Assembly (NCBI GenBank): GCA_027488905.1
Contig: JAIYAT010000017.1
Span: 62,001 to 126,000, forward strand
Direction: 5' to 3'
From: Bacteroidota bacterium
GTDB taxonomy: Bacteria; Bacteroidota; Bacteroidia; UKL13-3
DNA: 64,000 nucleotides
The stretch's first letter is position 1. Each line of letters begins with the position of its first letter. Below, one piece after another: positions 27,075-36,342 of the stretch. The notes below the pieces were generated by a model. That model had not been told where the DNA came from and ran no database searches. It worked only from the letters and a program-made list of their open reading frames with translations. Made by a program: the position numbers and the translations under genes.

Positions 27075-27680
27075 TTATTTAGATGAACTTAAGGCAACGG
27101 GAGCGGTGCCATTTACAGAGTGAATAAAATGCACTACTTGCCAGATTTCTTCTGGTGTGAGTGTGGTGCCATAGGCTCCCATTAAATTCTTTCCGTATTT
27201 TATTGAATAAAACATTTTTCCATCAGGAGTGGTCTTGATTCTGTCTGAGTTGTAATCTGGTGGTGGAGGGAATTTGCCTGCTGCAACTATACTTCCATCT
27301 CCAGCCCCTTTTTCTCCATGGCAAGGTGTACAATTAATATTATAAAGTCTATTTCCTTGTACTATGTTTTTAGCAGAAGCTGGCAACGGGTTTTTCAAAG
27401 AAGCACTAGCTTCGTATGACTCATTGCTAACTTTCATATCATATTTGCCATAATCAAATTGGCCTCTTGCAACTGTATTTTTAACAGGTTCTCTCATGTT
27501 CATGCCATGAGGATTGATGGTATTAGGCTCTTCCTCTAATTGAGTCATTGGCTCATAGGCGAATGAATTATACATATTTGGTGCATACTCATAACCTGTA
27601 TTCTCGCCTCCAGCACTGCAAGAACTGATTACAGCAATCGCTCCTATGATTATGCTGGTGTATAAAATAGATATTCTCAT
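27075..27680 (-). CDS. actE: Alternative complex III subunit ActE (monoheme cytochrome c lipoprotein)
   Basis: The 201-residue lipoprotein has a lipobox in ISSCSAG (Cys near residue 21) and one heme motif, CTPCHGEKGAGDG, followed by a likely axial Met near the end (KNLMGAYG). It overlaps actD by 4 bp (ATGA type). In the complex it takes electrons from ActA and passes them on in the periplasm. Confidence 0.93.
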   Translation of the reverse strand: MRISILYTSIIIGAIAVISSCSAGGENTGYEYAPNMYNSFAYEPMTQLEEEPNTINPHGMNMREPVKNTVARGQFDYGKYDMKVSNESYEASASLKNPLPASAKNIVQGNRLYNINCTPCHGEKGAGDGSIVAAGKFPPPPDYNSDRIKTTPDGKMFYSIKYGKNLMGAYGTTLTPEEIWQVVHFIHSVNGTAPVALSSSK

Positions 27681-28216
27681 AGCTCTTTAATCCTTTCTCT
27701 AACTTCGATTGCGCCGCCATCAATTAATTTTTGGTTCAAAGCACCCATATCGGCTTTACTTGCTTTTACATCTACTGCAATAACAAATAAATCATCGGTA
27801 ACTCTAGGGTCCATAATATCTGCATTTTTCCCCCAAAACATTTTATTGACAATAAAAAAGCAAGTAACCATTCCAAATGCTGTGAATAATATACTAAGCT
27901 CAAATGTTATCGGAATATATGTTGGAATATGTAAACTTGGCTTACCACCAATGTTCATTTGCCAATCAAAATATGAAACGTATACTTGGAAGGTAACAGC
28001 CAGGGATAAACCAGTCATTGCAAATAAGAATGCTGCAACTGTTAGTCTTGAGCGTTTTATACCCAATACTCTATCTAATCCGTGAATGGCAAATGGAGAA
28101 TATACATCCTCAATTTTGTAACCACTTTTGATTAATTTTTTAGTGGTTGAATATACCTTATCTGGGTTGTCATAAACTCCCAAGATAAGTTGTTTTGTTG
28201 TTTCTTTAGTTGCCAT
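27677..28216 (-). CDS. actD: Alternative complex III subunit ActD (DUF3341)
   Basis: The 179-residue protein has a DUF3341-type layout: an N-terminal soluble domain (LGVYDNPDKVYSTTKKLIKSGY...DVYSPFAIHGLD), two TM helices in the middle and a short C-terminal domain. It overlaps actC by 11 bp and actE by 4 bp, so the three are translationally coupled. Confidence 0.93.
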   Translation of the reverse strand: MATKETTKQLILGVYDNPDKVYSTTKKLIKSGYKIEDVYSPFAIHGLDRVLGIKRSRLTVAAFLFAMTGLSLAVTFQVYVSYFDWQMNIGGKPSLHIPTYIPITFELSILFTAFGMVTCFFIVNKMFWGKNADIMDPRVTDDLFVIAVDVKASKADMGALNQKLIDGGAIEVRERIKEL

Positions 28217-29627
28217 GTAAAACTCCTTTCTCTGTTGCTAATTCATGAGTATTCCCATGATCATGATGTTCTTCTCCGTGCGCATGGGTTGGAATAATAC
28301 TCTTAACCTCTGCCATATTGATGGATGGTAAAAATTTAATGAATAAAAAGAATAAGAAAAAGAACAATCCAAATGAACCAATTAAAATTGCAACTTCTGT
28401 AATTGTTGGTGTATACATCGCCCAATTTGCAGGAATAAAGTCTCTATGTAACGATGTTACAATAATTACAAAGCGTTCAAACCACATTCCTATGTTTACA
28501 ATAATACTCATAATAAAAAGTACTACAGGGTTTGTTCTTGCCTTTGAACTCCAAAACACTTGTGGTGCTAAAAGATTACAACTCATCATGGTCCAATAAG
28601 CCCACCAATAAGGCCCAAACATTCTATTCAAGAATGCGTATTGCTCGTATTCTACGCCTGAATATGCTGCAACAAAGAATTCTGTGATATAGGCCATACC
28701 CACCATAGTTCCTGTTACCATTACCACTTTTGCCATTGCATCTAAATGTGATTCAGTAATATAGTCTTTATAGTTCATAACCTCTCTTGCAACTACAAGA
28801 AGTGTTAATACCATTCCAAATCCTGAGAAAATAGCTCCAGCCACAAAGTATGGAGGGAAAATAGTTGTATGCCAACCTGGAACCAATGAGGTTGCAAAGT
28901 CCATTGATACAATTGAATGCACTGATAATACAAGTGGTGTAGAAATACCAGCTAAAATTAAGCTGATGATTTCATATCTATGCCAAGTGCGCGTTGAACC
29001 TGTCCAACCCATTGCAAATAAACCATACCAGAATTTTCTGGCCTTTGTGGTTGCTCTGTCTCTTACTGTGGCAATGTCTGGGATCAAACCTACATACCAA
29101 AAAACCAATGAAACACTGAAATAGGTTGAGATGGCAAATACGTCCCAAACTAATGGTGAATTGAAGTTAACCCAAAGTGTACCAAAAGCATTTGGCAATG
29201 GAATTGGCCAATAAGCTACCCATGGTCTTCCCATGTGCGAAAGAATAAAGGAAGCAGCACAAATTACAGCAAATATGGTCATGGCCTCAGCTGATCGGTT
29301 GATAGACATGCGCCATTTTTGACGGAATAATAACAATACTGCTGAAATTAGGGTTCCTGCGTGACCAATACCAACCCAAAATACGAAGTTGGTAATGTCA
29401 AAGGCCCAGCCAACTGTTTTGTTTAGACCCCAAGCGCCTAAACCAACTAAAACAGTGTAAGTAGTGGCTCCTATCCAAATTGCTAATACAATTGTAGAAA
29501 GGCTAAAGCCAATCCACCAGCCTTTTGATGGCGCATTTTCTAGTGGTCTTGTGATGTCTCTTGTTACATCACTGTAAGTTTTTCCACCAGTAACTAATTG
29601 ATCTCTAATGGGTGATTCGTATGACAT
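28206..29627 (-). CDS. actC: Alternative complex III subunit ActC (NrfD-like quinol-binding membrane protein)
   Basis: A 473-residue NrfD-family membrane protein with about ten TM helices. FVFWVGIGHAGTLISAVLLLFRQKWR near residues 82-107 contains the His and Gly of the predicted quinol site. The C-terminus is His-rich and soluble (HAHGEEHHDHGNTHE), which is common in this subunit. It lies 21 bp after actB. Confidence 0.94.
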   Translation of the reverse strand: MSYESPIRDQLVTGGKTYSDVTRDITRPLENAPSKGWWIGFSLSTIVLAIWIGATTYTVLVGLGAWGLNKTVGWAFDITNFVFWVGIGHAGTLISAVLLLFRQKWRMSINRSAEAMTIFAVICAASFILSHMGRPWVAYWPIPLPNAFGTLWVNFNSPLVWDVFAISTYFSVSLVFWYVGLIPDIATVRDRATTKARKFWYGLFAMGWTGSTRTWHRYEIISLILAGISTPLVLSVHSIVSMDFATSLVPGWHTTIFPPYFVAGAIFSGFGMVLTLLVVAREVMNYKDYITESHLDAMAKVVMVTGTMVGMAYITEFFVAAYSGVEYEQYAFLNRMFGPYWWAYWTMMSCNLLAPQVFWSSKARTNPVVLFIMSIIVNIGMWFERFVIIVTSLHRDFIPANWAMYTPTITEVAILIGSFGLFFFLFFLFIKFLPSINMAEVKSIIPTHAHGEEHHDHGNTHELATEKGVLHGN

Positions 29628-29648
29628 GTGATACTTTTAGTTTAATGA

Positions 29649-32600
29649 TTATGAATGGTGTTCAGCGTGTTTTTCTTCAGGCTTATGTTCTTCAGGCTTT
29701 GCCTCATGTTTCGCAGCGCCATGGCCTTTTTCATGAACCAAAGTTTCATTTACATTTCTAATTTTAGTCATGTAAGCCACTGCTGGTTGAATATTATATT
29801 CCTCTAAAACAAAGTAAGCTCTGTCCTTTTTGAAATGCTCTCTAACTTTACTTTTCTCGTCATTGATATCTCCAAAAATAATTGCATCTGCTGGACATGA
29901 TTGTTGACAAGCAGTTTTGATATCACCATCAACAATAGTTCTGTTTTCGAGTTTAGCCTTTAATTTTCCAGCTTGTATTCTTTGAACACAGAATGAGCAT
30001 TTCTCCATTACCCCTCTTGAACGAACGGTAACATCTGGGTTGATAACCATACGACCTAAGTCATGATTAAAGTTAAAGTCAAATTGGTCATTATCCCTAT
30101 ACTTGAACCAATTGAATCTACGAACCTTGTAAGGGCAGTTATTTGCACAATAACGTGTTCCTACACAACGATTGTAAGCCATATGGTTTAAACCTTCACT
30201 GCTATGAACAGTTGCCAATACTGGGCAAACCGTTTCACAAGGTGCATGTCCGCATTGTTGACACATTACTGGTTGAAAGGTTACGCTTACATTTTCAAAG
30301 TCAACACCTGTTGCTTCATTATTGTAATCATCCTCTTTCGTAATAAAATTATTGTCTTTGTTATGGAAACGATAGTATCTATCGATACGAATCCAATGCA
30401 TTTCCCTGCGGTTCAATACTTCTTTTCTTCCAACAACAGGAACATTATTTTCGGCATTACAACTTACAACACAAGAGCCACATCCTGTACATTTGTTCAG
30501 GTCAATTGCCATTGTCCACTTGTGCCCTTTGCTATCTTTTTCGCTCCAAAGCGTAATTAAATTACCATTTTCTTTTAAAGATTTATGGTGATCATGATTA
30601 CCCGCTTTAGAATCTTTAATGTATTCACCCAAAGAAGCTTCCTTAATGATAGCCCTGCCTTCTATGGTATGATGCGTTTGTGTATGCGCTAATTCGTATT
30701 TTCCATCTGCCTTTTCTACTTTCACATCGTTTTGCATGTGAGATTGAGTAGTAGAAAAAATTGTAGCGGTATAGGCATTAACACCAACATTTAATCCTGT
30801 TTTTCCACCAGCGGTTCTTCCATATCCAACTGCTAAAGCAATTACATTATTAGGTTGTCCGGGTTGAACCAAAACAGGAACTGATTCGATTTTGCCGTTT
30901 TTAAAGTTGATATTTATTTTATCACCGTCTTTTATTGAAAGCTCCTTTGCAGTGGCATGACTGATAGCTGCATAGTTATCCCAAGAAACCTTAGAAATAG
31001 GATCAGGCATTTCTTGAAGCCAAGGATTGTGTGCTCCTTCTCCTGCGCCTACACCAATTTTAGTATATAATTTTAGTTCTAATTTTTTAGTGCTATTGGT
31101 ATATAACTCATATGCTCCAGCCTCAATTCCTTTTGTTGCCTCTGAATTAAAACTTACTGCCACATGGCTTACAGGGCCTTGATAAAAACCATCATGAAGT
31201 GCTTTTGTCCAACTATCTCCGCTAAGTGTAGTTGACCAATTGTTCAACATAAAGTCATAATAGTTTGAAGAAACTCCTGCCCACTTTAGCATACTGTCTT
31301 GCATTTGACGTGTTTCAAATACTGTGCTAATAGTTGGTTGTGTAAATGTGAAATAGCCTGCCTTAGGTTCGTTATCATTCCAACTCTCCAAATAATGAGA
31401 ATCAGGTGTATTAAACATACAAACCGATGCTGTCTCATCTAAATTGCTTCCAGATGAAATGCTTAACTTGGCTTTCTTTATTGCTTCAGCAAGTTTCGCA
31501 CCTTCACTGTAGCTATAAACAGGATTAACATTGTAGAATATTACGCCATCTGTTGCACCAGACGATAAATCATTTACAAATGAGGCAAATTGTGCATCAT
31601 CGCTGTAATGTTGATTGCTATAGTTAGCTAAATCAACCGTGGTACCAATATTGCCAAGTAGACTATTGATTGCATTAACAATTACTTGTGCACCAATAGA
31701 ATTTGACCCTGAAACAACTATAGACTGACCTTTATTTGCCCAAAGTTCTTTTGCTGTATTCTCAATACCATTAACAGGTAATTCAACAGCTGGTAAACTT
31801 CCAAGTGCAGGCGCGCCAGCTAAGGCTGCAACTTTATTATATAAACTAATTAAGTATGCTGTTTCAGCAGATGGCTTAATAGGGTAACGAACATCTGCAT
31901 TTGAACCTGTTACTGAAAGATAAGATTCAATTTGGATGTGACGACTCATGGCTTTGTCCTCGGCACTGCGATTTTTTGCCCATTGCTTTGTAAATTCAAC
32001 TGGGCTAATCCATGTCCCTAAGAAATCTGCTCCAAAACTTACAATAACTTTAGCCAAATCAAACCTATATCCAGGAATTACTTCCTTGCCAAAAGATTCT
32101 TTGCTAGCCTTAGCAATTGCACCATATGAAAATGGCTCGTAAGAAATATGCTTTACTTGAGGATATTTTGCTACCAAAGCTGCAATAGCTTTTTTAGTGC
32201 TTGGACTATTTACTGTTCCAGTAATTAAAGCAACATTTTTGCTTGAACCTAATGCTGCTATAACTTCTTTGTCAATCGCATCCCAATTGGCATCTGCACC
32301 TTTTATACGTGGTTTGCGCAAACGTTCATTGTCATATAGTCCAAGAATACTACCATGTCCTGTGCCACAAACGCCACCTTTGAAAACTGGTGACTCAGCG
32401 TTTCCTTCTATCTTGATAGGTCTTCCTTCTCTCGTTTTTACTATGATACTGCAATTAGCAGCACAAGCATTACAAGTACTTGCATACCAGTTTGGAATTC
32501 CAGGAGTGATATTCTCTGGTTTAACTATATAAGGAATTGCATTTTTTACCGGTGTTTTATTGCAAGCTGCTAATGCTACAGCTGATATTCCAAATCCAAA

Positions 32601-32765
32601 GTATTTTAAGAAATCTCTTCTGTTTGAAGTTAAATCTCCATCCTCTTCGGTAAATACATCCTCAAGTGGAATACCTTCTGCAAATTCATGTTTTTTGCCT
32701 GCAAGGAACTTCGGGTCATTATTTAACTCCTCTAGTCCTCTCCAATATTGATTCTTATTTTCCAT
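29649..32765 (-). CDS. actB: Alternative complex III subunit ActB (molybdopterin-oxidoreductase-like / Fe-S fusion)
   Basis: The 1038-residue protein begins with the extended Tat-signal region of this family (YWRGLEEL, then SNRRDFLKYFGFG near residues 46-58, then ALAACNK). Next is a molybdopterin-oxidoreductase-like domain without evident active-site function, which still has an N-terminal CNACAANC motif with a fourth Cys (GGVCGTG). The last 300 residues are a ferredoxin-like module with four Cys clusters: CTGCGSCVVSC, CQQCGHAPCETVC, CVGTRYCANNC and CSFCVQR...CQQSC. It carries electrons from the quinol site to the ActA hemes. Confidence 0.95.
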   Translation of the reverse strand: MENKNQYWRGLEELNNDPKFLAGKKHEFAEGIPLEDVFTEEDGDLTSNRRDFLKYFGFGISAVALAACNKTPVKNAIPYIVKPENITPGIPNWYASTCNACAANCSIIVKTREGRPIKIEGNAESPVFKGGVCGTGHGSILGLYDNERLRKPRIKGADANWDAIDKEVIAALGSSKNVALITGTVNSPSTKKAIAALVAKYPQVKHISYEPFSYGAIAKASKESFGKEVIPGYRFDLAKVIVSFGADFLGTWISPVEFTKQWAKNRSAEDKAMSRHIQIESYLSVTGSNADVRYPIKPSAETAYLISLYNKVAALAGAPALGSLPAVELPVNGIENTAKELWANKGQSIVVSGSNSIGAQVIVNAINSLLGNIGTTVDLANYSNQHYSDDAQFASFVNDLSSGATDGVIFYNVNPVYSYSEGAKLAEAIKKAKLSISSGSNLDETASVCMFNTPDSHYLESWNDNEPKAGYFTFTQPTISTVFETRQMQDSMLKWAGVSSNYYDFMLNNWSTTLSGDSWTKALHDGFYQGPVSHVAVSFNSEATKGIEAGAYELYTNSTKKLELKLYTKIGVGAGEGAHNPWLQEMPDPISKVSWDNYAAISHATAKELSIKDGDKININFKNGKIESVPVLVQPGQPNNVIALAVGYGRTAGGKTGLNVGVNAYTATIFSTTQSHMQNDVKVEKADGKYELAHTQTHHTIEGRAIIKEASLGEYIKDSKAGNHDHHKSLKENGNLITLWSEKDSKGHKWTMAIDLNKCTGCGSCVVSCNAENNVPVVGRKEVLNRREMHWIRIDRYYRFHNKDNNFITKEDDYNNEATGVDFENVSVTFQPVMCQQCGHAPCETVCPVLATVHSSEGLNHMAYNRCVGTRYCANNCPYKVRRFNWFKYRDNDQFDFNFNHDLGRMVINPDVTVRSRGVMEKCSFCVQRIQAGKLKAKLENRTIVDGDIKTACQQSCPADAIIFGDINDEKSKVREHFKKDRAYFVLEEYNIQPAVAYMTKIRNVNETLVHEKGHGAAKHEAKPEEHKPEEKHAEHHS

Positions 32766-32789
32766 TGATAAGTTAGTTCTGATTAGTTA

Positions 32790-34076
32790 TTAATAATGAC
32801 ATTTTCCACATTCTAAACCACCATTTTGAGCAACTGTAATTGAAGTTTGTCCTTCAATTTTAAGGTTTGCATGTAGTTTTTCATAATAGTCGTTGTTGGC
32901 CACATCAACATTCGCTTCTCTATGACAGTTGATACACCATCCCATTTGTAAGCTTTTTTGCTGAGATACAACTTTCATGGTTTCGATTGGTCCATGACAA
33001 GCTTGGCATTCAACTTTTCCTATTTTAACATGTTGTGCATGGTTAAAATAAGCGTGGTCAGGTAAGTTGTGTATCCTTACCCATTTGATAGGGGTTTTTG
33101 GTTTGCTAGGGTCATACATGCGCTTTTCTGAATCCCAACCTACAGCATTGTAGATTTTTTGTATTTCAGGTGATACTTTGCCGTCTTCTTTTTTAGCTTG
33201 AACGTGCATATGGCAATTCATACAAGTGCTGGCAGATGGAATTGTTGCTTGCTTGCTTTTATCAGCACCACTATGACAATACAAACAGTTTATTTTATAG
33301 GTACCTGCGTGTAACTCATGCGAATAATTAATTGGTTGCGTAGGCGCATAACCTTTTTGAACGCCGATTTCTTTGTTTCCGTAGTCAAATCCTAACAAAC
33401 CAAATATTACCATAAATAAAAGTGAAACTACTATGGTTCCAACAACTGGATGCTTTTTAAACAATTTATATCTGAAAGATAGTTTGTTGTCTTTCCAACT
33501 AACTTCTTGAGCCTTCTCAGCAGCAACTGCTTCAGGGTACTTTTGTTCGTATAAACTGTCAACAACTTTTCTGATTCTAAACAGCACAAAAACAATAATT
33601 GCTAACACTAAGGACATTACAATTAGTGCATAATAAGTACCATTTGAATAGAAACCTGTTCCATTTGTATTACCATCAGTTGGAGAAGGTGTTGTACCTG
33701 CTGTTGACGCTACAACTGGTGCAGCTGGGGTTTCACTTTCTTTTTTGATGTAATCAACAATAGAAGTTATTTGAGCGTCTGTAAGATTTTCAAATGCCAA
33801 CATAGGAGATTCGTTGTTCTCTTTGTAAACCTGAACTGCAACAGGATCTCCTGATGCAATTAGTTTTTGAGAATTTTTAATCCACTTAAGTAACCAAGCA
33901 GATTCTCTTCTTTTGTGGACGTCTTTTAAAGCAGGTCCTACTACTTTTTCATTGATTGCGTGGCAAGCTGTACAATTTGCTTTGTAAAGTTGCTCACCCT
34001 CGGCCGCATCGGCAAACGTTAACTGATAGCTCAGTAAGATTGTAACAGCTAACGTTAATAATTTTGAAAGCTTCAT
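32790..34076 (-). CDS. actA: Alternative complex III subunit ActA with six heme c motifs
   Basis: The 428-residue protein starts with a signal peptide. It has a class I cytochrome c domain (CTACH near residue 35, with VGPALKDVH after it), a linker rich in Thr/Pro, a TM helix near residues 150-165, a second TM near 215, and the pentaheme part with CLYCH, CMNCH, CQACH, CINCH and CGKCH. The pentaheme section is the known ActA core; the N-terminal monoheme domain adds a sixth site. It is the first gene of actABCDEF, and I could not pick out a clear promoter in the 200 bp upstream. Confidence 0.93.
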   Translation of the reverse strand: MKLSKLLTLAVTILLSYQLTFADAAEGEQLYKANCTACHAINEKVVGPALKDVHKRRESAWLLKWIKNSQKLIASGDPVAVQVYKENNESPMLAFENLTDAQITSIVDYIKKESETPAAPVVASTAGTTPSPTDGNTNGTGFYSNGTYYALIVMSLVLAIIVFVLFRIRKVVDSLYEQKYPEAVAAEKAQEVSWKDNKLSFRYKLFKKHPVVGTIVVSLLFMVIFGLLGFDYGNKEIGVQKGYAPTQPINYSHELHAGTYKINCLYCHSGADKSKQATIPSASTCMNCHMHVQAKKEDGKVSPEIQKIYNAVGWDSEKRMYDPSKPKTPIKWVRIHNLPDHAYFNHAQHVKIGKVECQACHGPIETMKVVSQQKSLQMGWCINCHREANVDVANNDYYEKLHANLKIEGQTSITVAQNGGLECGKCHY

Positions 34077-34277
34077 TGAATTGAAATGGTTTTCGGTTGT
34101 TAAAGCCTAATTTTAGAGATTATCACCTTGGTTTGTTAAGTGTGACATGTTATAGTTATATAAAATGGCACTCTTTTTACAAACCGACCGCGAATATATA
34201 AACTAATCTTTAACGCCGCGTACTTGGTGGAAAATTTTACTATTTAGAATTTGTCTAAAAGAATTATGATTAATTAT

Positions 34278-36248
34278 TTATTGTAACAACATTTTTTGTA
34301 AATCATTTGAGTTTGGCAAGGTTACGTCATTATCTAAACTTTCGAAGATTGAATTTTTACTTTTAAATTCAGGAACGATTTTTTTCATTTTGCCTACTAT
34401 TAACATATTATCTTGAGAGGAATAACTATTAATTAAATCCTCTATTCTTGATTTAGTTTCAATAAAATCATACTCTCTAACCTTGCCAATCATGATTTTC
34501 TCATGATGCGTTTGTAAAGAGTTTTCTTGGTCATTCAATAGTTCTTCAAATATTTTTTCTCCTGGCCTTAATCCTGTATAAATAATCTGAATGTCTTTAC
34601 CTAGGGTCAAACCGCTTAACTTAACCATTTTTTTAGCCAAATCTACAATCTTGGTACTCTTACCCATGTCAAAGATGAATATTTCACCTCCTTTACCCAT
34701 ATTTCCTGCTTCCAGAACCAATTGACATGCTTCAGGTATAGTCATAAAATACCTAGTAATGTCTGGATGAGTTACGGTAATTGGTCCACCTTCTTCAATT
34801 TGCTTTCTAAACCTAGGAATCACAGAGCCACTTGAGCCAAGAACATTTCCAAATCGAGTGGTGATAAATCTCGTTTTGGTTCCATCCGTTTTGATTAGAT
34901 GATTATTTAAACTTTGAACATAAATTTCTGCAATTCTTTTACTTGCACCCATTACGTTGGTAGGATTTACAGCTTTGTCTGTGCTCACCATTACAAATTT
35001 ACTTGCACTAAATTCAACTGCTAAATCAGAAACTGTTTTGGTCCCATTTATATTTGTCCAAACTGCTTCACCAGGGTTTTCTTCCATTAATGGAACATGC
35101 TTATATGCAGCGGCATGGTAAATGATTTCTGGGTGAAATGCCTCGAAAACCCTTGTCATTCTTGGCTTATTAGTAATATCAGCAACCACAATATCCACAA
35201 AAGTGTTTAAAGCCCCAGGATGATTTTCTGAAATTTCCGAATCTAATTCGTATAGTTTAAATTCATCCTTATCAACGCAAACAAGTTTCTTTGGTTTGAA
35301 TTTTAGCAATTGTCTCACCATTTCGGAGCCTATGGAGCCACCTGCTCCTGTAACCATTACTACCTTATTATTTACCTGATTGCCTATGGCATCTTTATTT
35401 AGTTTAATTACATCACGCTCGATTAGATCTTCAATCTTCGCTTGTTTAATTTGCTTAAAACTTAATTCCCCATTTATCCACTTCTCTACTGGTGGCACCG
35501 TTCTAACAATAACATTCAAATTGAGGCATCTTTCAATTACATCTTGTTTTTTGCTAATTGGTAAGTCTTGATCAGCAATTACCAACTGTTTTATTTCAAG
35601 CTTTCTGATAACTGATTCTAAATCGTGGTTACCATTAAAAATAGTAACACCATCTAATATTTTTTCAAAGGTTGTATTACCATTATGAAAAAATGCCACT
35701 ACCTTAATTGCATGTTCACTTTCCAATTCAAGCTTTCTTTTTGCAATAATTCCAGAAGAACCTGCACCATAAACAGCATACGATTCCTTGTCTGACTTTG
35801 AATTGGAATTTATCCTAATAAACATTAACCTAACAAAAAGCCTAAAACTGCCTAAAAAGAAAGTTGATAAAATAAAATCTACGATTAAAAGGGTGACTGG
35901 AAAGATATGCTCCTTTTTTAAGGGGAAATACAGATAAACAGAATCGATTATAAATAAAAACAAAAATGAAGTACTCATGGCATAAAAAATCCTTACTCCA
36001 TCTTGAATACTTGTGTGCCTTATTACAAATGCATGTAACCTAAAATAACTTATAGAAACAGCTTTTACCATTAGTAATATAGGAATTGCTGATAAGGCAT
36101 CATATAAATTATTTACATTAAAGTCTAGCGTATACCTTGATACAATTGCTAAAACATAGGCTAATGCGCATAAACCAATATCAAATAGCAAAATAAACCA
36201 GCGTGGCACTTGACTAGATTTCGAAAAGATTACTCTTAACAGTTTCAT
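34278..36248 (-). CDS. CapD/PglF/WbpM-like nucleotide-sugar 4,6-dehydratase (membrane-bound)
   Basis: The 656-residue protein has four N-terminal TM helices, a Rossmann-like cytoplasmic domain (VYGAGSSGIIAKRKLE) and, from about residue 295, an extended SDR domain: MVTGAGGSIGSEMVRQL, CVDKDEFKLYEL, AAAYKHVPLMEENP and FVMVSTDKAVNPTN. The last motif has Asp and Lys in place of the usual Tyr-Lys pair, as in this inverting or retaining UDP-GlcNAc 4,6-dehydratase group. It makes a 4-keto-6-deoxy UDP-HexNAc for further amination or epimerisation. It is about 90 bp from the xrtF group on the same strand. Confidence 0.93.
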   Translation of the reverse strand: MKLLRVIFSKSSQVPRWFILLFDIGLCALAYVLAIVSRYTLDFNVNNLYDALSAIPILLMVKAVSISYFRLHAFVIRHTSIQDGVRIFYAMSTSFLFLFIIDSVYLYFPLKKEHIFPVTLLIVDFILSTFFLGSFRLFVRLMFIRINSNSKSDKESYAVYGAGSSGIIAKRKLELESEHAIKVVAFFHNGNTTFEKILDGVTIFNGNHDLESVIRKLEIKQLVIADQDLPISKKQDVIERCLNLNVIVRTVPPVEKWINGELSFKQIKQAKIEDLIERDVIKLNKDAIGNQVNNKVVMVTGAGGSIGSEMVRQLLKFKPKKLVCVDKDEFKLYELDSEISENHPGALNTFVDIVVADITNKPRMTRVFEAFHPEIIYHAAAYKHVPLMEENPGEAVWTNINGTKTVSDLAVEFSASKFVMVSTDKAVNPTNVMGASKRIAEIYVQSLNNHLIKTDGTKTRFITTRFGNVLGSSGSVIPRFRKQIEEGGPITVTHPDITRYFMTIPEACQLVLEAGNMGKGGEIFIFDMGKSTKIVDLAKKMVKLSGLTLGKDIQIIYTGLRPGEKIFEELLNDQENSLQTHHEKIMIGKVREYDFIETKSRIEDLINSYSSQDNMLIVGKMKKIVPEFKSKNSIFESLDNDVTLPNSNDLQKMLLQ

Positions 36249-36342
36249 CGGTTTAAGTTTAAGTTTATATTAAAAAGAAATTAACTCACCTTCATGACGC
36301 AAATTTATAGGCAATTTTATATTTTTTCTTATAAATATTACT

